Positions 46,235 through 57,518 of a stretch of DNA of 64,000 bases are shown here, piece by piece. How positions within the stretch are numbered: the first letter of the stretch is position 1; the number at the start of each line of letters is the position of its first letter. This stretch comes from Chelydra serpentina (Eukaryota; Chordata; Testudines; Chelydridae): positions 40,612,501 to 40,676,500 of the forward strand of contig JBAIAC010000048.1 of NCBI GenBank assembly GCA_037349315.1, written 5' to 3'. Both the position numbers and the translations under genes were made by a program. The notes under the pieces were generated by a model. That model was not told where the DNA came from, ran no database searches, and was given only the letters and a program-made list of their open reading frames with translations.

Positions 46235-46718
46235 ATGAATTTCATTGGGTGATCTCTGGTTCTTGTGTTATGTGAAGGGGTAAATAACACTTCCCTAGTC
46301 ATTTTCTCTACACCATTGATGATTTTATACACCTCTATCATATCCCCCCTTAGTCATCGCTCTTCTAAACTGAATAGTCCCAGTCTTTGTAATCTCTCCT
46401 CGTATAGAAGCTGTTCCATACCCCTCAACATTTCCGTTGCCCTTCTCTGTAGCTTTTTCAATTCTAATGTATCTTTTTTTATGATGGGGCAACCAAAACT
46501 GTATGCACGTTCAAGGTGTAGGAGTAGGATTTATATAGTGGCGTTATGATTTTTTCTGTCTTATTATCTATCCCCTTCCTGATGGAAGCATTCTGTTCGC
46601 TTTTATGACTGCTGCTGCACATTGAGCAGATGTTTTCAGAGAACTATCCATGATGTGTAAACTATCCAGAGTCATAACAACTAATTTAGACCCCATCATT
46701 TTGTATGTATAGTTGGGA

Positions 46719-46934
46719 TTATTTTTTTCCAATGTGCACTACTTTCCATTTATCAACATTGAATTTCATCTGCCATTTTGTTGCCCAAACACCCAGTTTG
46801 GTGCGATTCCTTTCTAACTCTTCACAGTCAGCTTTGGACTTAATTATTTTCAGTAAGTTAGTATCTTCTGCAAACTTTGTCACCTCACTGTTCACCCCCT
46901 TTTCCAGATCATTTATGATAATGTTGAACAGCAC
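46719..46934 (-). pseudogene. CR1 RT catalytic/thumb fragment
   Basis: The 71-residue frame reads 'LFNIIINDLEKGVNSEVTKF', 'AEDTNLL' and 'WQMKFNVDKWKVVHIGKK'. It matches the CR1 palm-thumb. The double-aspartate box reads E-D, and the following lysine-rich motif has W for C. It is non-functional. Confidence 0.85.
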
Positions 46935-47140
46935 CAGTCCCAGGACAGATCCTTTGGGGACCCCACTATTTACCTCTCTTCATTGTGAAAATGGACTCTT
47001 TATTCCTACCCTTTGTTTTCTATCTTTTAACCTGTTATTGATCCATGAGAGGACCTTCCCTTTTACCCCATGCCTGCTTACTTTGCTTAAGAGCTTTTGA
47101 TCTAAGACCTTGTTAAAGGCTTTCCGAAAGCTGAAGTACA

Positions 47141-47588
47141 GTGGCACCCTCCTGTGAAGTATACTAATTTTTAGGGTTGCAAACTTTAAAGGGTAGAGTG
47201 ATATTACAAATTTAAGGAGATATTTCTCCCAGTGTGCATTAAAATAGCCACATAGAAATTAAACAAACCATTTTCAGGTACGTTCCTGTTGTTTCTGATA
47301 ATGCATGCTGTTTAGGAATAATCTAGAAAACAACATTTAAAGTAAAATGAAGAATTTCAATCCTTTCACATGTAGCTGTGTACTATACTATACTATACTA
47401 TATTATACTATACTATGCTATACAAACTGCCTAGAGAAGTTGTGTAATCTCTTTACTGGGGGTTTTCAAAAAGAGGCTGGATAGTCATCTGTCTTGGATA
47501 GTTGAAACACAACAAATCCTGTATTTTAGCAGGGGGTTAGATTAGATGACCCTTGCAGTCCCTTTTAACCCTATGGTTCTATGATTCT
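47141..47588 (+). mobile_element. CR1 3' end inserted in the opposite-strand CR1
   Basis: The minus-strand CR1 frame stops at 47140 ('ggctttccgaaagctgaagt') and resumes at about 47589 ('atcaattgaatcacccttgt'). The intervening plus-strand sequence ends as a CR1: 'gggttagattagatgaccct' and 'ctatggttctatgattctat'. Its 5' part (47141-47375) was not recognised. Confidence 0.75.
47376..47425. repeat. (ACTAT)n microsatellite
   Basis: About nine imperfect pentamer units ('tactatactatactatacta'), inside the nested CR1 insertion. Confidence 0.85.
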
Positions 47589-48339
47589 ATATCAATTGAA
47601 TCACCCTTGTTCGTATACTTGCTGGCAACCTCAAGGGATTCTAATAAATCGGTGCGGCATAATTTCCCTTGACAAAAGCCGTGTTGACTCTTCCTCCACA
47701 TATCATGTTCATCTATGTGTCTGATAATTCCATTTTTTACTAACATTTCAACCAATTTGCTTGATACTGAATTTAGGCTTATGGCCTGTAATTGCCAGGC
47801 TTATGGCCTGTAATTGTCTGGAGACTTTTTTAAAAAATCAAAGGTACATTAGCTATCCTCACGTCATCTGGTACAGAGGCTGATTTAAGCAACAGATTGC
47901 ATAACATAGAAATTGTGCAATTTCATATTTGGGATCCTTCAGAACTCTTCGGTGGTTACTATCTGGTTTATTACTGTTTAATTTACCAATTTGTTCCAAA
48001 GCCTCATCTACTGACGCCTCAATCTAGGACAGTTCTTTAGATTTTGTCACCTAAAAAGAATGGCTGTCATGTTGGAATCTCCCTGTCTTCTTCTGCAGTG
48101 AAGACCGATGCAAAGAATTAAATTTAGCTTCTTTGCAATTTCATTGTCTTCCTTGAGTGCTTCTTTAGCATCCCGATCATCCATGAGTCCCACTGATTGG
48201 CAGGCTTCCTGCTTTGGATGTACTTAAACATTGTTTGCTGTTAGTTTTTGTCTTTTGCTAGTCGCTCTTCAAATTCTTTTTTGGCCTGCCTAATTATACT
48301 TTTACACATGACTTGCCAGAGTTTATGCACCTGTTTTCC

Positions 48340-49670
48340 TCCAGACAGGTCCAAACTATAGCCTAGAAAGTGCCTGTGTTCGGCTAGTTAATTCACAGAT
48401 CATGATCCTGTTGGAAATGCAGAAACTGTGTTTATCTCTGTGTCTTGTAAAGTGTTGAGCACTCCCAGCATTAAATAAGTAACTAAGCAAATCATAGTGC
48501 CAAATAGGATGTTCATTGCAATGTTAACCTTTCATCTTTATTCATTTTGGAAACAGTTTTATTATTAAAATGCCAGCTTATTCATAGCTATCTGATTTAT
48601 CTGCTATTTTAAGAAACAGTAGCTTTAAGTTAGTTATTCTTGTAATGACATTGCTACTGCAATAACATTACAGCCAGTTAATCTGCTTTTCATCTAATCT
48701 TTAATCATTTTTCTTATAGGGGTTGATAGATCATAAATAACCCCTTTAATACTCCTACATATTACCATCAAACATTTACAGTATAATGTTCTTGTATGTT
48801 TTGAAAAAATGCCCAAAGCAATATGTAAAAGCTCCCCTGAGCTTGGTGTCATAATTAATATTGACATTTGTGTTTACATATTACAATGCCTTGTGTAAAC
48901 AGACTTCTTAGGGATTACAAGGCTGTTTAAAATAAATATACCCAATAGTTCATACTGTATAACACCATTTAAAACAAAAGAGTAAAACAAGTGTATTAAA
49001 ACCAACTTTGTTCACTGTAGAAAAATTGATCAAACAAACTATGCCAAAGTCATTCTGGGTAGATCCTATTATACATTTAAGATAAGAAAGTAATTTTATT
49101 TTATCAAATACAAAACTGGCACAAGAGTCAGATAACCAAAGTCAAGGAAGTTACCAGCTATACTAATCCCATACCTCAGTCTTTACTACAAAGAATTTCC
49201 TGTGCAAACATTACTGAAGGAATGCATAAAATCTTATTTACAATAATTATATCTGCACCAAAATGGCAATTTCCTCTTGAACGTTACAGCCTTCAGCAAG
49301 AAAGAACTTCCAGTTGTACAATATACAGGTCTGATTCAAAGCTCACTGAAGTCAATGGAAAGACTCCCCTTTAAATTTATAGATTTAGGATCAGGCCCCA
49401 TTATAGAATGCTACTGAAGAGCAGGAGTAAACAGTTCCTAAGGGTCATCTGATCTATTTAGTTTTATTATAATCAATTCACCATTCAGTTACGTTTCCAG
49501 CCTCCTTCCTCTTTCCTCACCATGTACCAGATAAGCACCATATCCCATGACAAAAATACCATGCCCTAAATCCTGCAAAGACACATGTAAATGATTAATT
49601 TTAACTTTACCAATATTCCCATTGAAGTTAACTATTATTTACATATTTAAAATTAAATATGTACAAAAGT
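48340..49670. other. Intronic sequence, no feature recognised
   Basis: AT-rich, with a 'gattcaaagctcactgaagt' palindromic fragment at 49325-49400. No repeat or exon was otherwise seen. Confidence 0.4.
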
Positions 49671-49674
49671 CTGC

Positions 49675-49990
49675 TGTATAAACTTTGATCTCCACTCATT
49701 TAATCAGACCGTCTTCTGAATCAGTCAACAGTACTGTGTCATCTGCATAGAGAAATGTTATTCACCAATTTTGCATTCATCTTTATACCTTCTTCTGTTT
49801 CTTCAATTAATTTAATCAAACACTCTATAAATATTGAATCAAGAAGGTAACATTATACAACCTTGTCTGAGTCCTCTCTTCATCTCCATTAGATTTTCAT
49901 TTTCATCTCCCTTTATAATTGCCTTCTGATTCCAGTATAATTATGTTAATACTTTTGTATCCATCAATTCTGACAGATTTGTAATATATT
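49675..49990 (-). pseudogene. RTE-like reverse transcriptase relic, inverted 5' piece
   Basis: Minus-strand translation contains 'FLYADDTVLLTDSEDGLIK', the RT catalytic box with both aspartates, preceded by 'RTQTRLYNVT' and 'LIQYL', degenerate forms of the R-Q-G-C...LSP...LF block. Stops and frameshifts are frequent. It is separated by no obvious gap from a plus-strand piece of the same kind of enzyme (49990-50160). Confidence 0.7.
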
Positions 49991-50160
49991 GAGCAAACTA
50001 TGGTCATATGTAAGGATCCTGGGAAAACAGGCAAGATCCCAATGAATGAATGAGCTATACGGCAAGTGAGAAATTATTGTTACTTAGGAAGAATCATTGT
50101 AGGAAATGGAAAATTGGATCCTGAAATCAGCACCTGAATAGCAAGAGCAAAAGGGTAAGT
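49990..50160 (+). pseudogene. RTE-like reverse transcriptase relic, forward 3' piece
   Basis: Plus-strand translation contains 'IRQVRNYCYLGRIIVGNGKL' and 'DPEIST*IARAKG' (* = stop). This resembles the region after the catalytic box in RTE-type LINEs ('YLG.I......EI..RI..A'). It is colinear with the inverted piece at 49675-49990 if that piece is flipped. Confidence 0.7.
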
Positions 50161-50164
50161 AATG

Positions 50165-52350
50165 GCTGCTATATCTCCACAAGGTCATGAGACCAGGCCA
50201 TATGTCTCTGGATTCCATCTTGGGATGTCATTGTTTTTCCACAAACTGAGTTTTGGAACAAAGGGTTCCAGCCATATGCTAAAGCTACATAAGGCAGGGA
50301 GTGACATCATCCATGATTCTTTTCACTCCCCACATAAGACGAATCCTGGAAACACCTGAGCAACAAAGACTGAACTAGGGGAAGTGCTGGACCCAGGCTA
50401 ATGGGATTCCTAGCCTCTGTATGAAAGATCTGGGGATTCCAAGCTGTAAAGCAAGTGCAGCTTGTCCCTTAAGAATCTGTAAGCCTACTTGTAACATCTC
50501 TCAGGGTGAGAATTTGATAATTCATATCCTATCTTTCTAGTATCTTAGGCTTAGTTTGCGTTTTTGTTTATTTTGTTTATTTGCTTTGATCAGTTCACTA
50601 TCACTTAAAGTCTAACTTTTGTAGTTAATACACTTGTTTTTGCTTTATCTAAACCAGTGAGTTGAAGTGAAGTGTGTGGGAAATCGTAGCTCAGGGGGCA
50701 AAGACTGTTGCATTTCCTCTCCACATTGAGGGGGAGGCGAACTGGTTAATAAATTCATACTGGTCGGGGTTTTGACCAGGGCAGGACGGTATAGCTCTAG
50801 GGTCTAGGCTGGGAAACTGGTGGTTATTTTGTCTGTAGCCTCTCTATTGTTGGTTCACATTCAGTGGCTGATCAGAAAGTCTCGATGTAACTGCAGCTGG
50901 GTGTGTCCTTACCCGTGTGTATGCTGGTGAAAGTGTAGGTCCGGGAGTGGGTCTGCAGCTTGTCACAGCAGCACAGTGAGAGAGGGAGCCCAGGCTGATG
51001 AGTCAGAGGGCTCAGTGGTACCCCAGTTGCAGGTGGCACCCCGGGGGGAAACATCACACAAACCTCCAGTAAAGAGATTTCACATAAGTAGTAGTAACAT
51101 ATTGGGGGTATGCTGTATTTATTACAGTACATCTTACCTAAACTCCAAGCCTACGGAGGGTGCAAGTCATTTATGAAGTATAATCATGTTGCAAATTGAT
51201 TTTAAAAAACATTACAATTGTTATCCTTCTGCCTCTTGCCCTGTCTCACAAAAAGACAAACTTCCAAATAAATCCTTGGATAGATACTTTCAAACCACAA
51301 GCACTGATCTTTTATAGAAAGAGCAAAAAATATGAAGTATTGCTGAACTTCAAGAAAAATTCTTCTCACAAGTGAAACTTCAAAAGATCTTGTGCACATA
51401 TCACATCAAGCTGTAGAGTTGGCAAGCATCCACTGTGATAGTCAGATAGGAGACGACATAAAAGCACTATAATTTTTCAACATTTTACTGTTGCCATAAC
51501 AGGAATTGTGCGTAAATCATCTACACCAAATAACAAGCATTCTACTGGAGTAAAAGAATAAAAAAGGCTTATCTGATCATTTAGTAGATCATCTGAGACT
51601 TGTTGAGAACAGCAGGCTATCACCTGTGGCAAAGCACTTCAGACCAGATGGATGCAGTATGATCAACAATGTTCTGCGCAACATGTGTTTCTATTATGGA
51701 GCACATGTTGTAGAAAACACAAATAGCTTGAATTTATCATTCAGCGTGGAGCCTTTGAACCTCTCTGGATGAACACAGTATATTGAGCATCAAAACTTGC
51801 AGGGTGCAATCCTGGCCCTATTGATGTCAATGGGAGTTTTGCGATTTACTTAAATGGGGCCAGGAATTCACCCTCTGTTTCCAAGCTTAAACATAAATCA
51901 ACTATACAACAAGCACCTGTTCAAAAAAAGGAGTGATCCAAAGGAAGAAACATTCTATAGCTTGAATCCCATTCAATATATTTTGCTTGTGTAAATCTAA
52001 AACTATACCACTATACTGGTTTTACGGGCCAGAAAATATTCCGTTCTTAATAGGACTCATTGGTAGACAGATTATATTTTGCTGGCTCAGGATTTAATTT
52101 TAGGTTTGAATTGATTGATCTTATATCTTTTGTAAAGAAGGAGGATTGAGAATGATAAGCCTCCTTAAATATGTAGAACAAAAAGGCTTCAGGTTTTGGA
52201 CTCCTATGTTGCACTCATATGTTATTTATTTATTTCAGTTAGTACTGGCAAATGAATTCTCCCTTGCGCTCATTTAAAAAATAAAATTGGACACCTGTAT
52301 GAACAAACTCTTCTACTTTATTGCCAACATTTAGTACTTTGGCAACAACA
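50165..52350. other. Intronic sequence, no gene recognised
   Basis: A weak palindromic 'attgatgtcaatgggagttt' fragment lies near 51820. No other repeats or exons were recognised. Confidence 0.4.
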
Positions 52351-52354
52351 AAAA

Positions 52355-52587
52355 TGTAAAACCCCACAGGGCCAGAAACTGGGACCACATTGGATTCCGG
52401 GTCATTGATGTCTCCACATCACCACAGGAGGCTTAGGCTGGATGCTGCCTTCCTCCTGATGCTTCACTCTTGGTTTGCCCCCTGGCCTGTCTCAGATTCT
52501 AACCTTCAGGTACCCGACTCAGCCTGACTCACAGCTCCTGACTCATGACTCCCACTAGGTTTGACTGCTCACGTCCCACTCATGACA
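52355..52587 (+). repeat. 5' LTR of the Gypsy element, internally deleted
   Basis: It starts TGTAAAACC and ends TCATGACA. It aligns with the 3' LTR at its beginning ('ccagaaactgggacc' against 'ctagaacctgggacc') and end ('ggcctgtctcagattctaac' against 'ggcctgtctcagactctgat'), but about 200 bp of the middle are missing, including the TATA-like region. Confidence 0.85.
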
Positions 52588-52928
52588 GTTTGCTCAGACC
52601 AACCTTCACCCTTGCCCCCAAATCCGTCCAGCCCCCTCACAGATGATGGAGGGAGTGGGATGCCTTCCAACCAGCAGCCCCGAGTGCCCATGAGCTGAAG
52701 GACCAAGTCACCTGTCTGCAGGCGAGAACTTCACACTAAAGACCCACGCTATGCAGTGTGCACTGGAAGCACAGAACCTGTGTGAGCAAGTAGCCCATTG
52801 GCAGGCTCGGGTGGCACAGCTCACTCCACAAGCAACTTGCACGCTCTCAGGGAGAAGTGGTGATGCTGCGTGCCCAAACGGACCAAGCACCACCAGAACC
52901 AGCCCCTGTGATTTGACTGCTTGAGTGA

Positions 52929-53432
52929 TTTGACAGGGATTATTGGGAGTTCCAATGTTTCCTGAACCACTGCAGGCTTCTCTTCCTGCTCTGCCCCCAA
53001 ATCTACACCACAGACCAGACTAAGGTGGGGCTAATAGTCAGCCTGCTCTCAGTAGACATGCTTGATTTTGCCTCCTCCCTATTGGAGCAGAACAGCCCAG
53101 TGCTCTCTGACTGGAACGCCCTCCTTCAAGCCTTTGCAAGCATCTTTGATTACCTACATTGTGGCCTCTCTGCAGAGGTTGCCCTCCAGAAGCTTTGCAA
53201 GAGGCAAGGTCTGGCCATCACCTATGCTGCCCACTTCCGACGGTTTGTGGCTGATGTTGAACGGAATGAGGTGGCCCACCTTTACCAGTTCTGCTGGGGG
53301 CTCAATGATGAGGTAAAAGACGAGCTAGTCTGTGTGGAAAATCCCACCCACCTAGGTCTTGGGGAAGGTGCAGCAGATCCCCCCAGAACTAGCAATGAAG
53401 GACACCAGGGCTGCTGCCAACTTTATAGATGA
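52929..53432 (+). pseudogene. Gypsy gag (capsid-like) remnant
   Basis: The frame is open without an ATG from 52929. It reads 'FDRDYWEFQCFLNHCRLLFL', later 'TTDQTKVGLIVSLLS' and 'WNALLQAFASIFD', then 'YAAHFRRFVADVERNE' and 'FCWGLNDEVKDEL'. This is the retrotransposon gag/capsid pattern shared with the domesticated RTL/PEG10 genes. The N-terminus is lost to stops before 52929, and no zinc knuckle is seen downstream. The position between the 5' LTR and RT fits gag. Confidence 0.85.
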
Positions 53433-53860
53433 TGAAGCAGCCAATACCCTGCAGATCCCCTTCTAGTCGAAACCCACTCCAGACCCGGTGGAGACTATTG
53501 ATGGGTCACCCCATCATTGGGATCTGTGACTGAAGAGACCATCCCCTCAGAGGCCATAGTGGAAGGGCACCAAAAAATAATATGCTTTGATGTGATCTGC
53601 TCCCTGTTCTTCCCAATAATTTCGAGCATTTGTTGGTTGGAATGGCATGATCCATGTATCTCCTGGTGGGAGAGAAGTATTAGCTTCTCCTCTGAATACT
53701 GTCAGAAATTGTGCCTCCAATGAAGCAATCAACCCACAAGTGACCCACACCCGGGGCCCCAGGTTGAGAGGAGACCCTCAGAAACAGAACCCCGGACAGC
53801 AGGGGAGCGACTCCAGGCCAGAACCTCAGCCTCCCTGACAAGTACCATGACTACCTGGAT

Positions 53861-54600
53861 GTGTCTGAGAAGAAGAATGCAGACTCACTACCCCCACATA
53901 GAGCCTATGACTGCCTGATAGACCTACAGCCCAGGGCAAAGATGCCCTATGGATTGATATACTTCATGTCTGAACCAGAGCTGGAGGCACTATGTGGATA
54001 TATCCAAGAAAACCTCATCAAGGGCTTCAGTCAGAGATATCTCTCTCCAGCAGGGGGACCAGTCCTGTTTGTAAAGAAGAAAGCTAGTCTACACAGAGGC
54101 ATAGTGACCTATCACACATTGAACCAAGTGACCATATGTAACTGGTACCCTTTGCCCATCATTCTGGAATTGCTGGACTGCCTGTGACTGCCAGGATCTT
54201 CTCAAAGCTAGATCTTTGGGTGGCATACAATCTAGTGCACATAAAGCTGGGGGATAAACAGATGACTACTTTTCATACCCAATATGGGCACTTTGAGTAC
54301 TTGATGATGCTGTTTGGCTTGATCAATGCCCCTGAAACATTTCAGTATTTTATAAACATCATGTTCAGGGATATCCTGGACTGATATATAATTATCTACC
54401 TTGATGATATACTGGTATTTTCTGAGAACCCGAGCAGCACTACCACCACATCTGGTCTGTGCTGGGGAGACTATGGAAACATGGTCATGTGCCAAACTGG
54501 AAAATTTGCCTTCAACCGGGCCACCATTGAATTTTTGGGCTACATCATCTCCCGGGAAGGAATCCATATAGCTCCACAGAAGGTGGAAGCTATCCGCAAC
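53861..54600 (+). pseudogene. Gypsy reverse transcriptase remnant
   Basis: The first piece (53861-54187) holds 'EALCGYIQENLIKGF', 'PVLFVKKKASLHRG' and '[13 protein letters not shown]', the fingers. After a frameshift, 54184-54384 holds '[20 protein letters not shown]', '[19 protein letters not shown]' and '[11 protein letters not shown]'. A TGA at 54382-54384 then interrupts, and in the same frame comes 'YLDDILVFSEN' with the catalytic double aspartate intact. 'FLGYIISREGIHIAPQKVE' (about 54533-54590) is the connection domain. Confidence 0.9.
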
Positions 54601-55200
54601 TAGACAGCATGCTGGGCCCTCAGGGAACTTCAGTGCTTCCTGGACTTTGCAAATTTGTATAGAAGATCCATCGCTGACTTCTCTCAGTTAATAACTCCCC
54701 TGACTTCCCTCCTCCGCAAAGCTCTGCAATTTGATTGGTCACCCAAAGCCCAGCTTGTGTTTGACCAGCTAAAGGCAGCCTGATCCTGGCACACCCTGAT
54801 CTGACTCATCCATTTATAGTGGAAGCAGATGTATCCAATGTGGCCTCTAAAGGTGGTACTCTCACAGCAACTTGGGCCCCAGTCAGTTCTGCACCCTTGT
54901 GCATTCTATTCCCAGAAACATCTCCACACTGAGATGAACTATTAAATACTGGACAAGAAGCTGCTCACCATAAAAATGGCATTTTAAGAATGGTGGTACC
55001 ACCTCAAGGGGACTTGGCACTCAGTACAGGTCTTCTCTGACCACAAGCATCTCAAATACCTCCGTAAGGCCTGAGCATTGAATCAGAGGCAGCTACGGTG
55101 GGCCTTGTTCTTTTCTCAGTTCGAGTTCACGACAACCTACTGCAAGGAAGGAGAAATGAGAAAGTCGATGCTCTATCACGGAAGGGGAATACAATGGGGG
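54601..55200 (+). pseudogene. Gypsy RT connection and RNase H remnant
   Basis: It includes 'LRELQCFLDFANLYRRSIAD' and 'PLTSLLRKALQFDWSPKAQL', then 'EADVSNVASKGG' (the RNase H strand with its aspartate). Further on come 'QLRWALFFSQFEFTTTYCKE' and 'GE', the end of RNase H. Several frames and stops are involved. Confidence 0.8.
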
Positions 55201-55439
55201 AAGCAAAGACCTGACTTTCGAGGCCCCTACCTCCTCAAGCCTGGTAACTTTGCCAGCACCACAGTTCAACAAGACCTGCTCTCTCTCATCCAGTCCATCT
55301 CAAAGGAAGACCTGCTTGCTCAAGGGACACAGTCCCTGCCATGGGGGGCCAAGATGTACTATTCCATGTGGGATGGGGTAACGTACTTTGACAATTGTGT
55401 ATGTGTCCTGAGGGTGCCCCCAAATGGAAGTGCTATGAC

Positions 55440-55970
55440 TGTGCCATGGTGCTCCATTTGTTGGTCACTTTGGCTGCTGGAAGACCTCTTGCATGGTTAC
55501 CCATTTTTTTCTGGTGGTCCCACATGCGGGCTGAGGTCCAAGCATACGTGGACTCCTGCGAGTGCTGTGCTTGTACCAAGATATCCCAAAATAGACCCCT
55601 TCGCACCTTGGTGCCCTTGGAGCCTCCAGCTAGGCCGTGGTCTGCCATCAACCTACACTTTATCGTGGAACTCCTACCATGTGATGGTCACAGTGTAGTC
55701 TTAATGGTTGTGGACCGCCTGACCAAAATGGCGCACTTCATCTCCTGCAACCAGCTGCCTTCTGCCAAGACAACCGCCCAACTTCTACTGCACAATATGG
55801 GCCATCTCTATGGACTCCCAGACCACACCGTTTCTGACTGAGGCCCACCATTCAGCTCTTGCTTCTGGTATGAAGCATTCAGGCTACTGGATGTCTGGAT
55901 ATCCACCTCCGTCACATACCACCCACAAACAACAGGTGAACCAAGTACTGGAGCAGTACTTGAGGTGCTT
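55440..55970 (+). pseudogene. Gypsy integrase remnant
   Basis: The frame 55395-55841 contains 'AEVQAYVDSCECCACTKISQ' (zinc-binding region with its cysteines), 'RPWSAINLHFIVELLPCDGH' and 'SVVLMVVDRLTKMAHFISCN'. In the catalytic core the first acidic residue, normally in an 'MDFI' context, is histidine ('LHFI'). 'GLPDHTVSD' keeps the second aspartate before a stop (TGA 55839-55841). 'QVNQVLEQYLRCF' (about 55934-55972) carries the glutamate helix in another frame. Confidence 0.85.
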
Positions 55971-56354
55971 CGTAAATTAGCATCAAGACAACTGGTCTAG
56001 CCATAAGCAGAGTTTTCCTACAATAACACTGACCATGCCTCTACGGGTCAGAGCCCCTTCTTTGCTAGTTACGGTTCCCAACAACATTAACAGCAGCCTC
56101 ACCAAACCCTGCTGCTATTAAATGGCTCTGATAGATGCACCTGATTCAGGAAGAACTCAAAGACTACCTAGAAGAGCTATAGAAAGCCTACAAGGGGCAT
56201 GACGGTGACAAGAAGCTCCAGTATTTATGGTAGGTCAAAAGGTATGGCTCGCTGCCAAACACCTCCAGACCAGGAGACCCTCCCACAAACTGGACCACCA
56301 GTTCCAGCAGATTAACTTGGTTACCTTCAAACTCCAGCTTCCTGTCTCTCAAAA

Positions 56355-56794
56355 TGATGAAAGAACCTGCAGGTCTAGAACCTGGGACCATAGGGGTTCT
56401 GGGCTGTTGATGCCTCCCCATCATCACAGGACACTTAGGCTGGGCTCCTGTAGGAGGATCCTGTGAGGCTGGGCTCGGTAGGAAATACCCAGCAGGACCT
56501 GAGTGGTAGCTCCTTGTAGCCCACTGACTGGTTGGCACCAGTATTTAAGCCAGGAAGTCATGGCAGGGAGCTGTCTGAGCAACAACACAGACTGCCCGCC
56601 TGGCTCTGCTTCAGACCCTGCTGTAAGTGACACCAGACTCCGGCTTCTGAGCCTGCCTGCCTCCTGACCCTGCCTGCCTCCTGACACTAGACTCTGGGTT
56701 TGCCCTCAGGCCTGTCTCAGACTCTGATCTTCTGGTACCCAACTTAGCCTGATTCCCAACTCCTGCTCTGACCGCCCTTGCTCTGGTCATGACA
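56355..56794 (+). repeat. 3' LTR of the Gypsy element
   Basis: 440 bp, starting TGATGAAAG and ending GGTCATGACA. It contains 'ggcaccagtatttaagcc' (a weak TATA-type signal near 56535-56550) and a tandem 'cctgcctgcctcctgac' duplication near 56650-56685. It is longer than the 5' LTR, which has lost the corresponding middle. Confidence 0.85.
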
Positions 56795-57518
56795 AAAAAT
56801 GTACACAAAAATTGAGTCCCAGAACCCCTTTCCCCAATAACCCAGGCTCACCTAAACCTCCCCCTCTCTAAAAGTAAGAGGGGGGGAGGTTTCCTAGAAA
56901 TCTAACTACCTTATTTTAAGGGGAAATTATGTAATTAGATAGCACAAGCCTGCAATTAATTGAGGGTGGAAATTCAGAGGATGAGTGGAGGCCTTTCTGA
57001 AAATCAGGACATAAAAGAGTGACTCCATGACAAACAAGGACAGAGGGTTCTATGGGTGGAACATACTTTCTACCCTTGAGGCATGCTGCTGATTGGGAGG
57101 AGACCAGTAACATGTTTAAAAACAATGAACATAACAGAGACAAGATGGTGACAGTTGCACAAGGTTTTCCCTTCAGATTGTTTGCCCACAGTAAGAAATT
57201 ACAGAGGTAATAAGAGTTGGCTTTGATAGTACAAAGGTTTTTCTGCACGAAAAATCTAACATCATTGAAGTTAAAGCAATGCACAATGTTACAATTTGTT
57301 AAAGAACTGAGCAATTAATTTAAAATGGAGTTCATTGTCATATCAGCTTCGTGTACAGAAGAGCAATAAGGAAGTTTCATTTAAAAAGTATTCAAGGAAC
57401 TCACACAGGAAATACTGGTTTTGCTTTTCCATATCTATAGAAAACCTTCACAACCGTGATCAGGATGACCAAAGTAATTCATGTTCTTAAGTCTTAACAT
57501 ATTTTCTGTGATACTTAC

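Larger units (their letters stand above)
46235..48330 (-). mobile_element. CR1 LINE, interrupted by a second CR1 tail
   Basis: On the minus strand the coding order is N-terminal RT (about 48330-47590), then an interruption, then the catalytic part and thumb (47140-46719). The 3' UTR with 'cttcacataacacaagaacc' follows at 46290-46255. The 'KFAEDTNL' box (46860 region) stands where CR1 has F-A-D-D, so the first catalytic aspartate is changed to glutamate. Many stops are present. The 3' end is truncated at about 46235. Confidence 0.9.
52355..56794 (+). mobile_element. Ty3/Gypsy LTR retrotransposon, near full length, decayed
   Basis: Two LTRs (52355-52587 and 56355-56794) enclose gag, RT, RNase H and integrase remnants in the usual Ty3/Gypsy order, with no env. 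The flanks are AAAAA on both sides, compatible with a 5-bp target duplication but low in complexity. It is inserted antisense to ITGA8. Every coding domain has stops or frameshifts. The primer-binding site after 52587 and the polypurine tract before 56355 are not recognisable. Confidence 0.9.
39688..57518 (-). other. ITGA8: ITGA8 intron (17,831 bp) loaded with retroelements
   Basis: On the gene strand the intron starts GTAAGTAT (57518) and ends 'gtttcag' (39688). It contains a young LINE insertion, a CR1 pair, an RTE-like relic and a full-length but dead Ty3/Gypsy element, listed separately. Other parts (42650-44870, 45010-46090, 48340-49670, 50165-52350, 56795-57518) hold no recognised gene. 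Short palindromic 'cattgacttcaa' family fragments occur near 44708-44780, 49325-49400 and 51795-51875. Confidence 0.9.

Noticed and set aside
53517..53830. Gypsy protease between gag and RT
   Set aside because: The position is right, but no D-T/S-G active-site motif could be read in any frame, so I did not annotate it.
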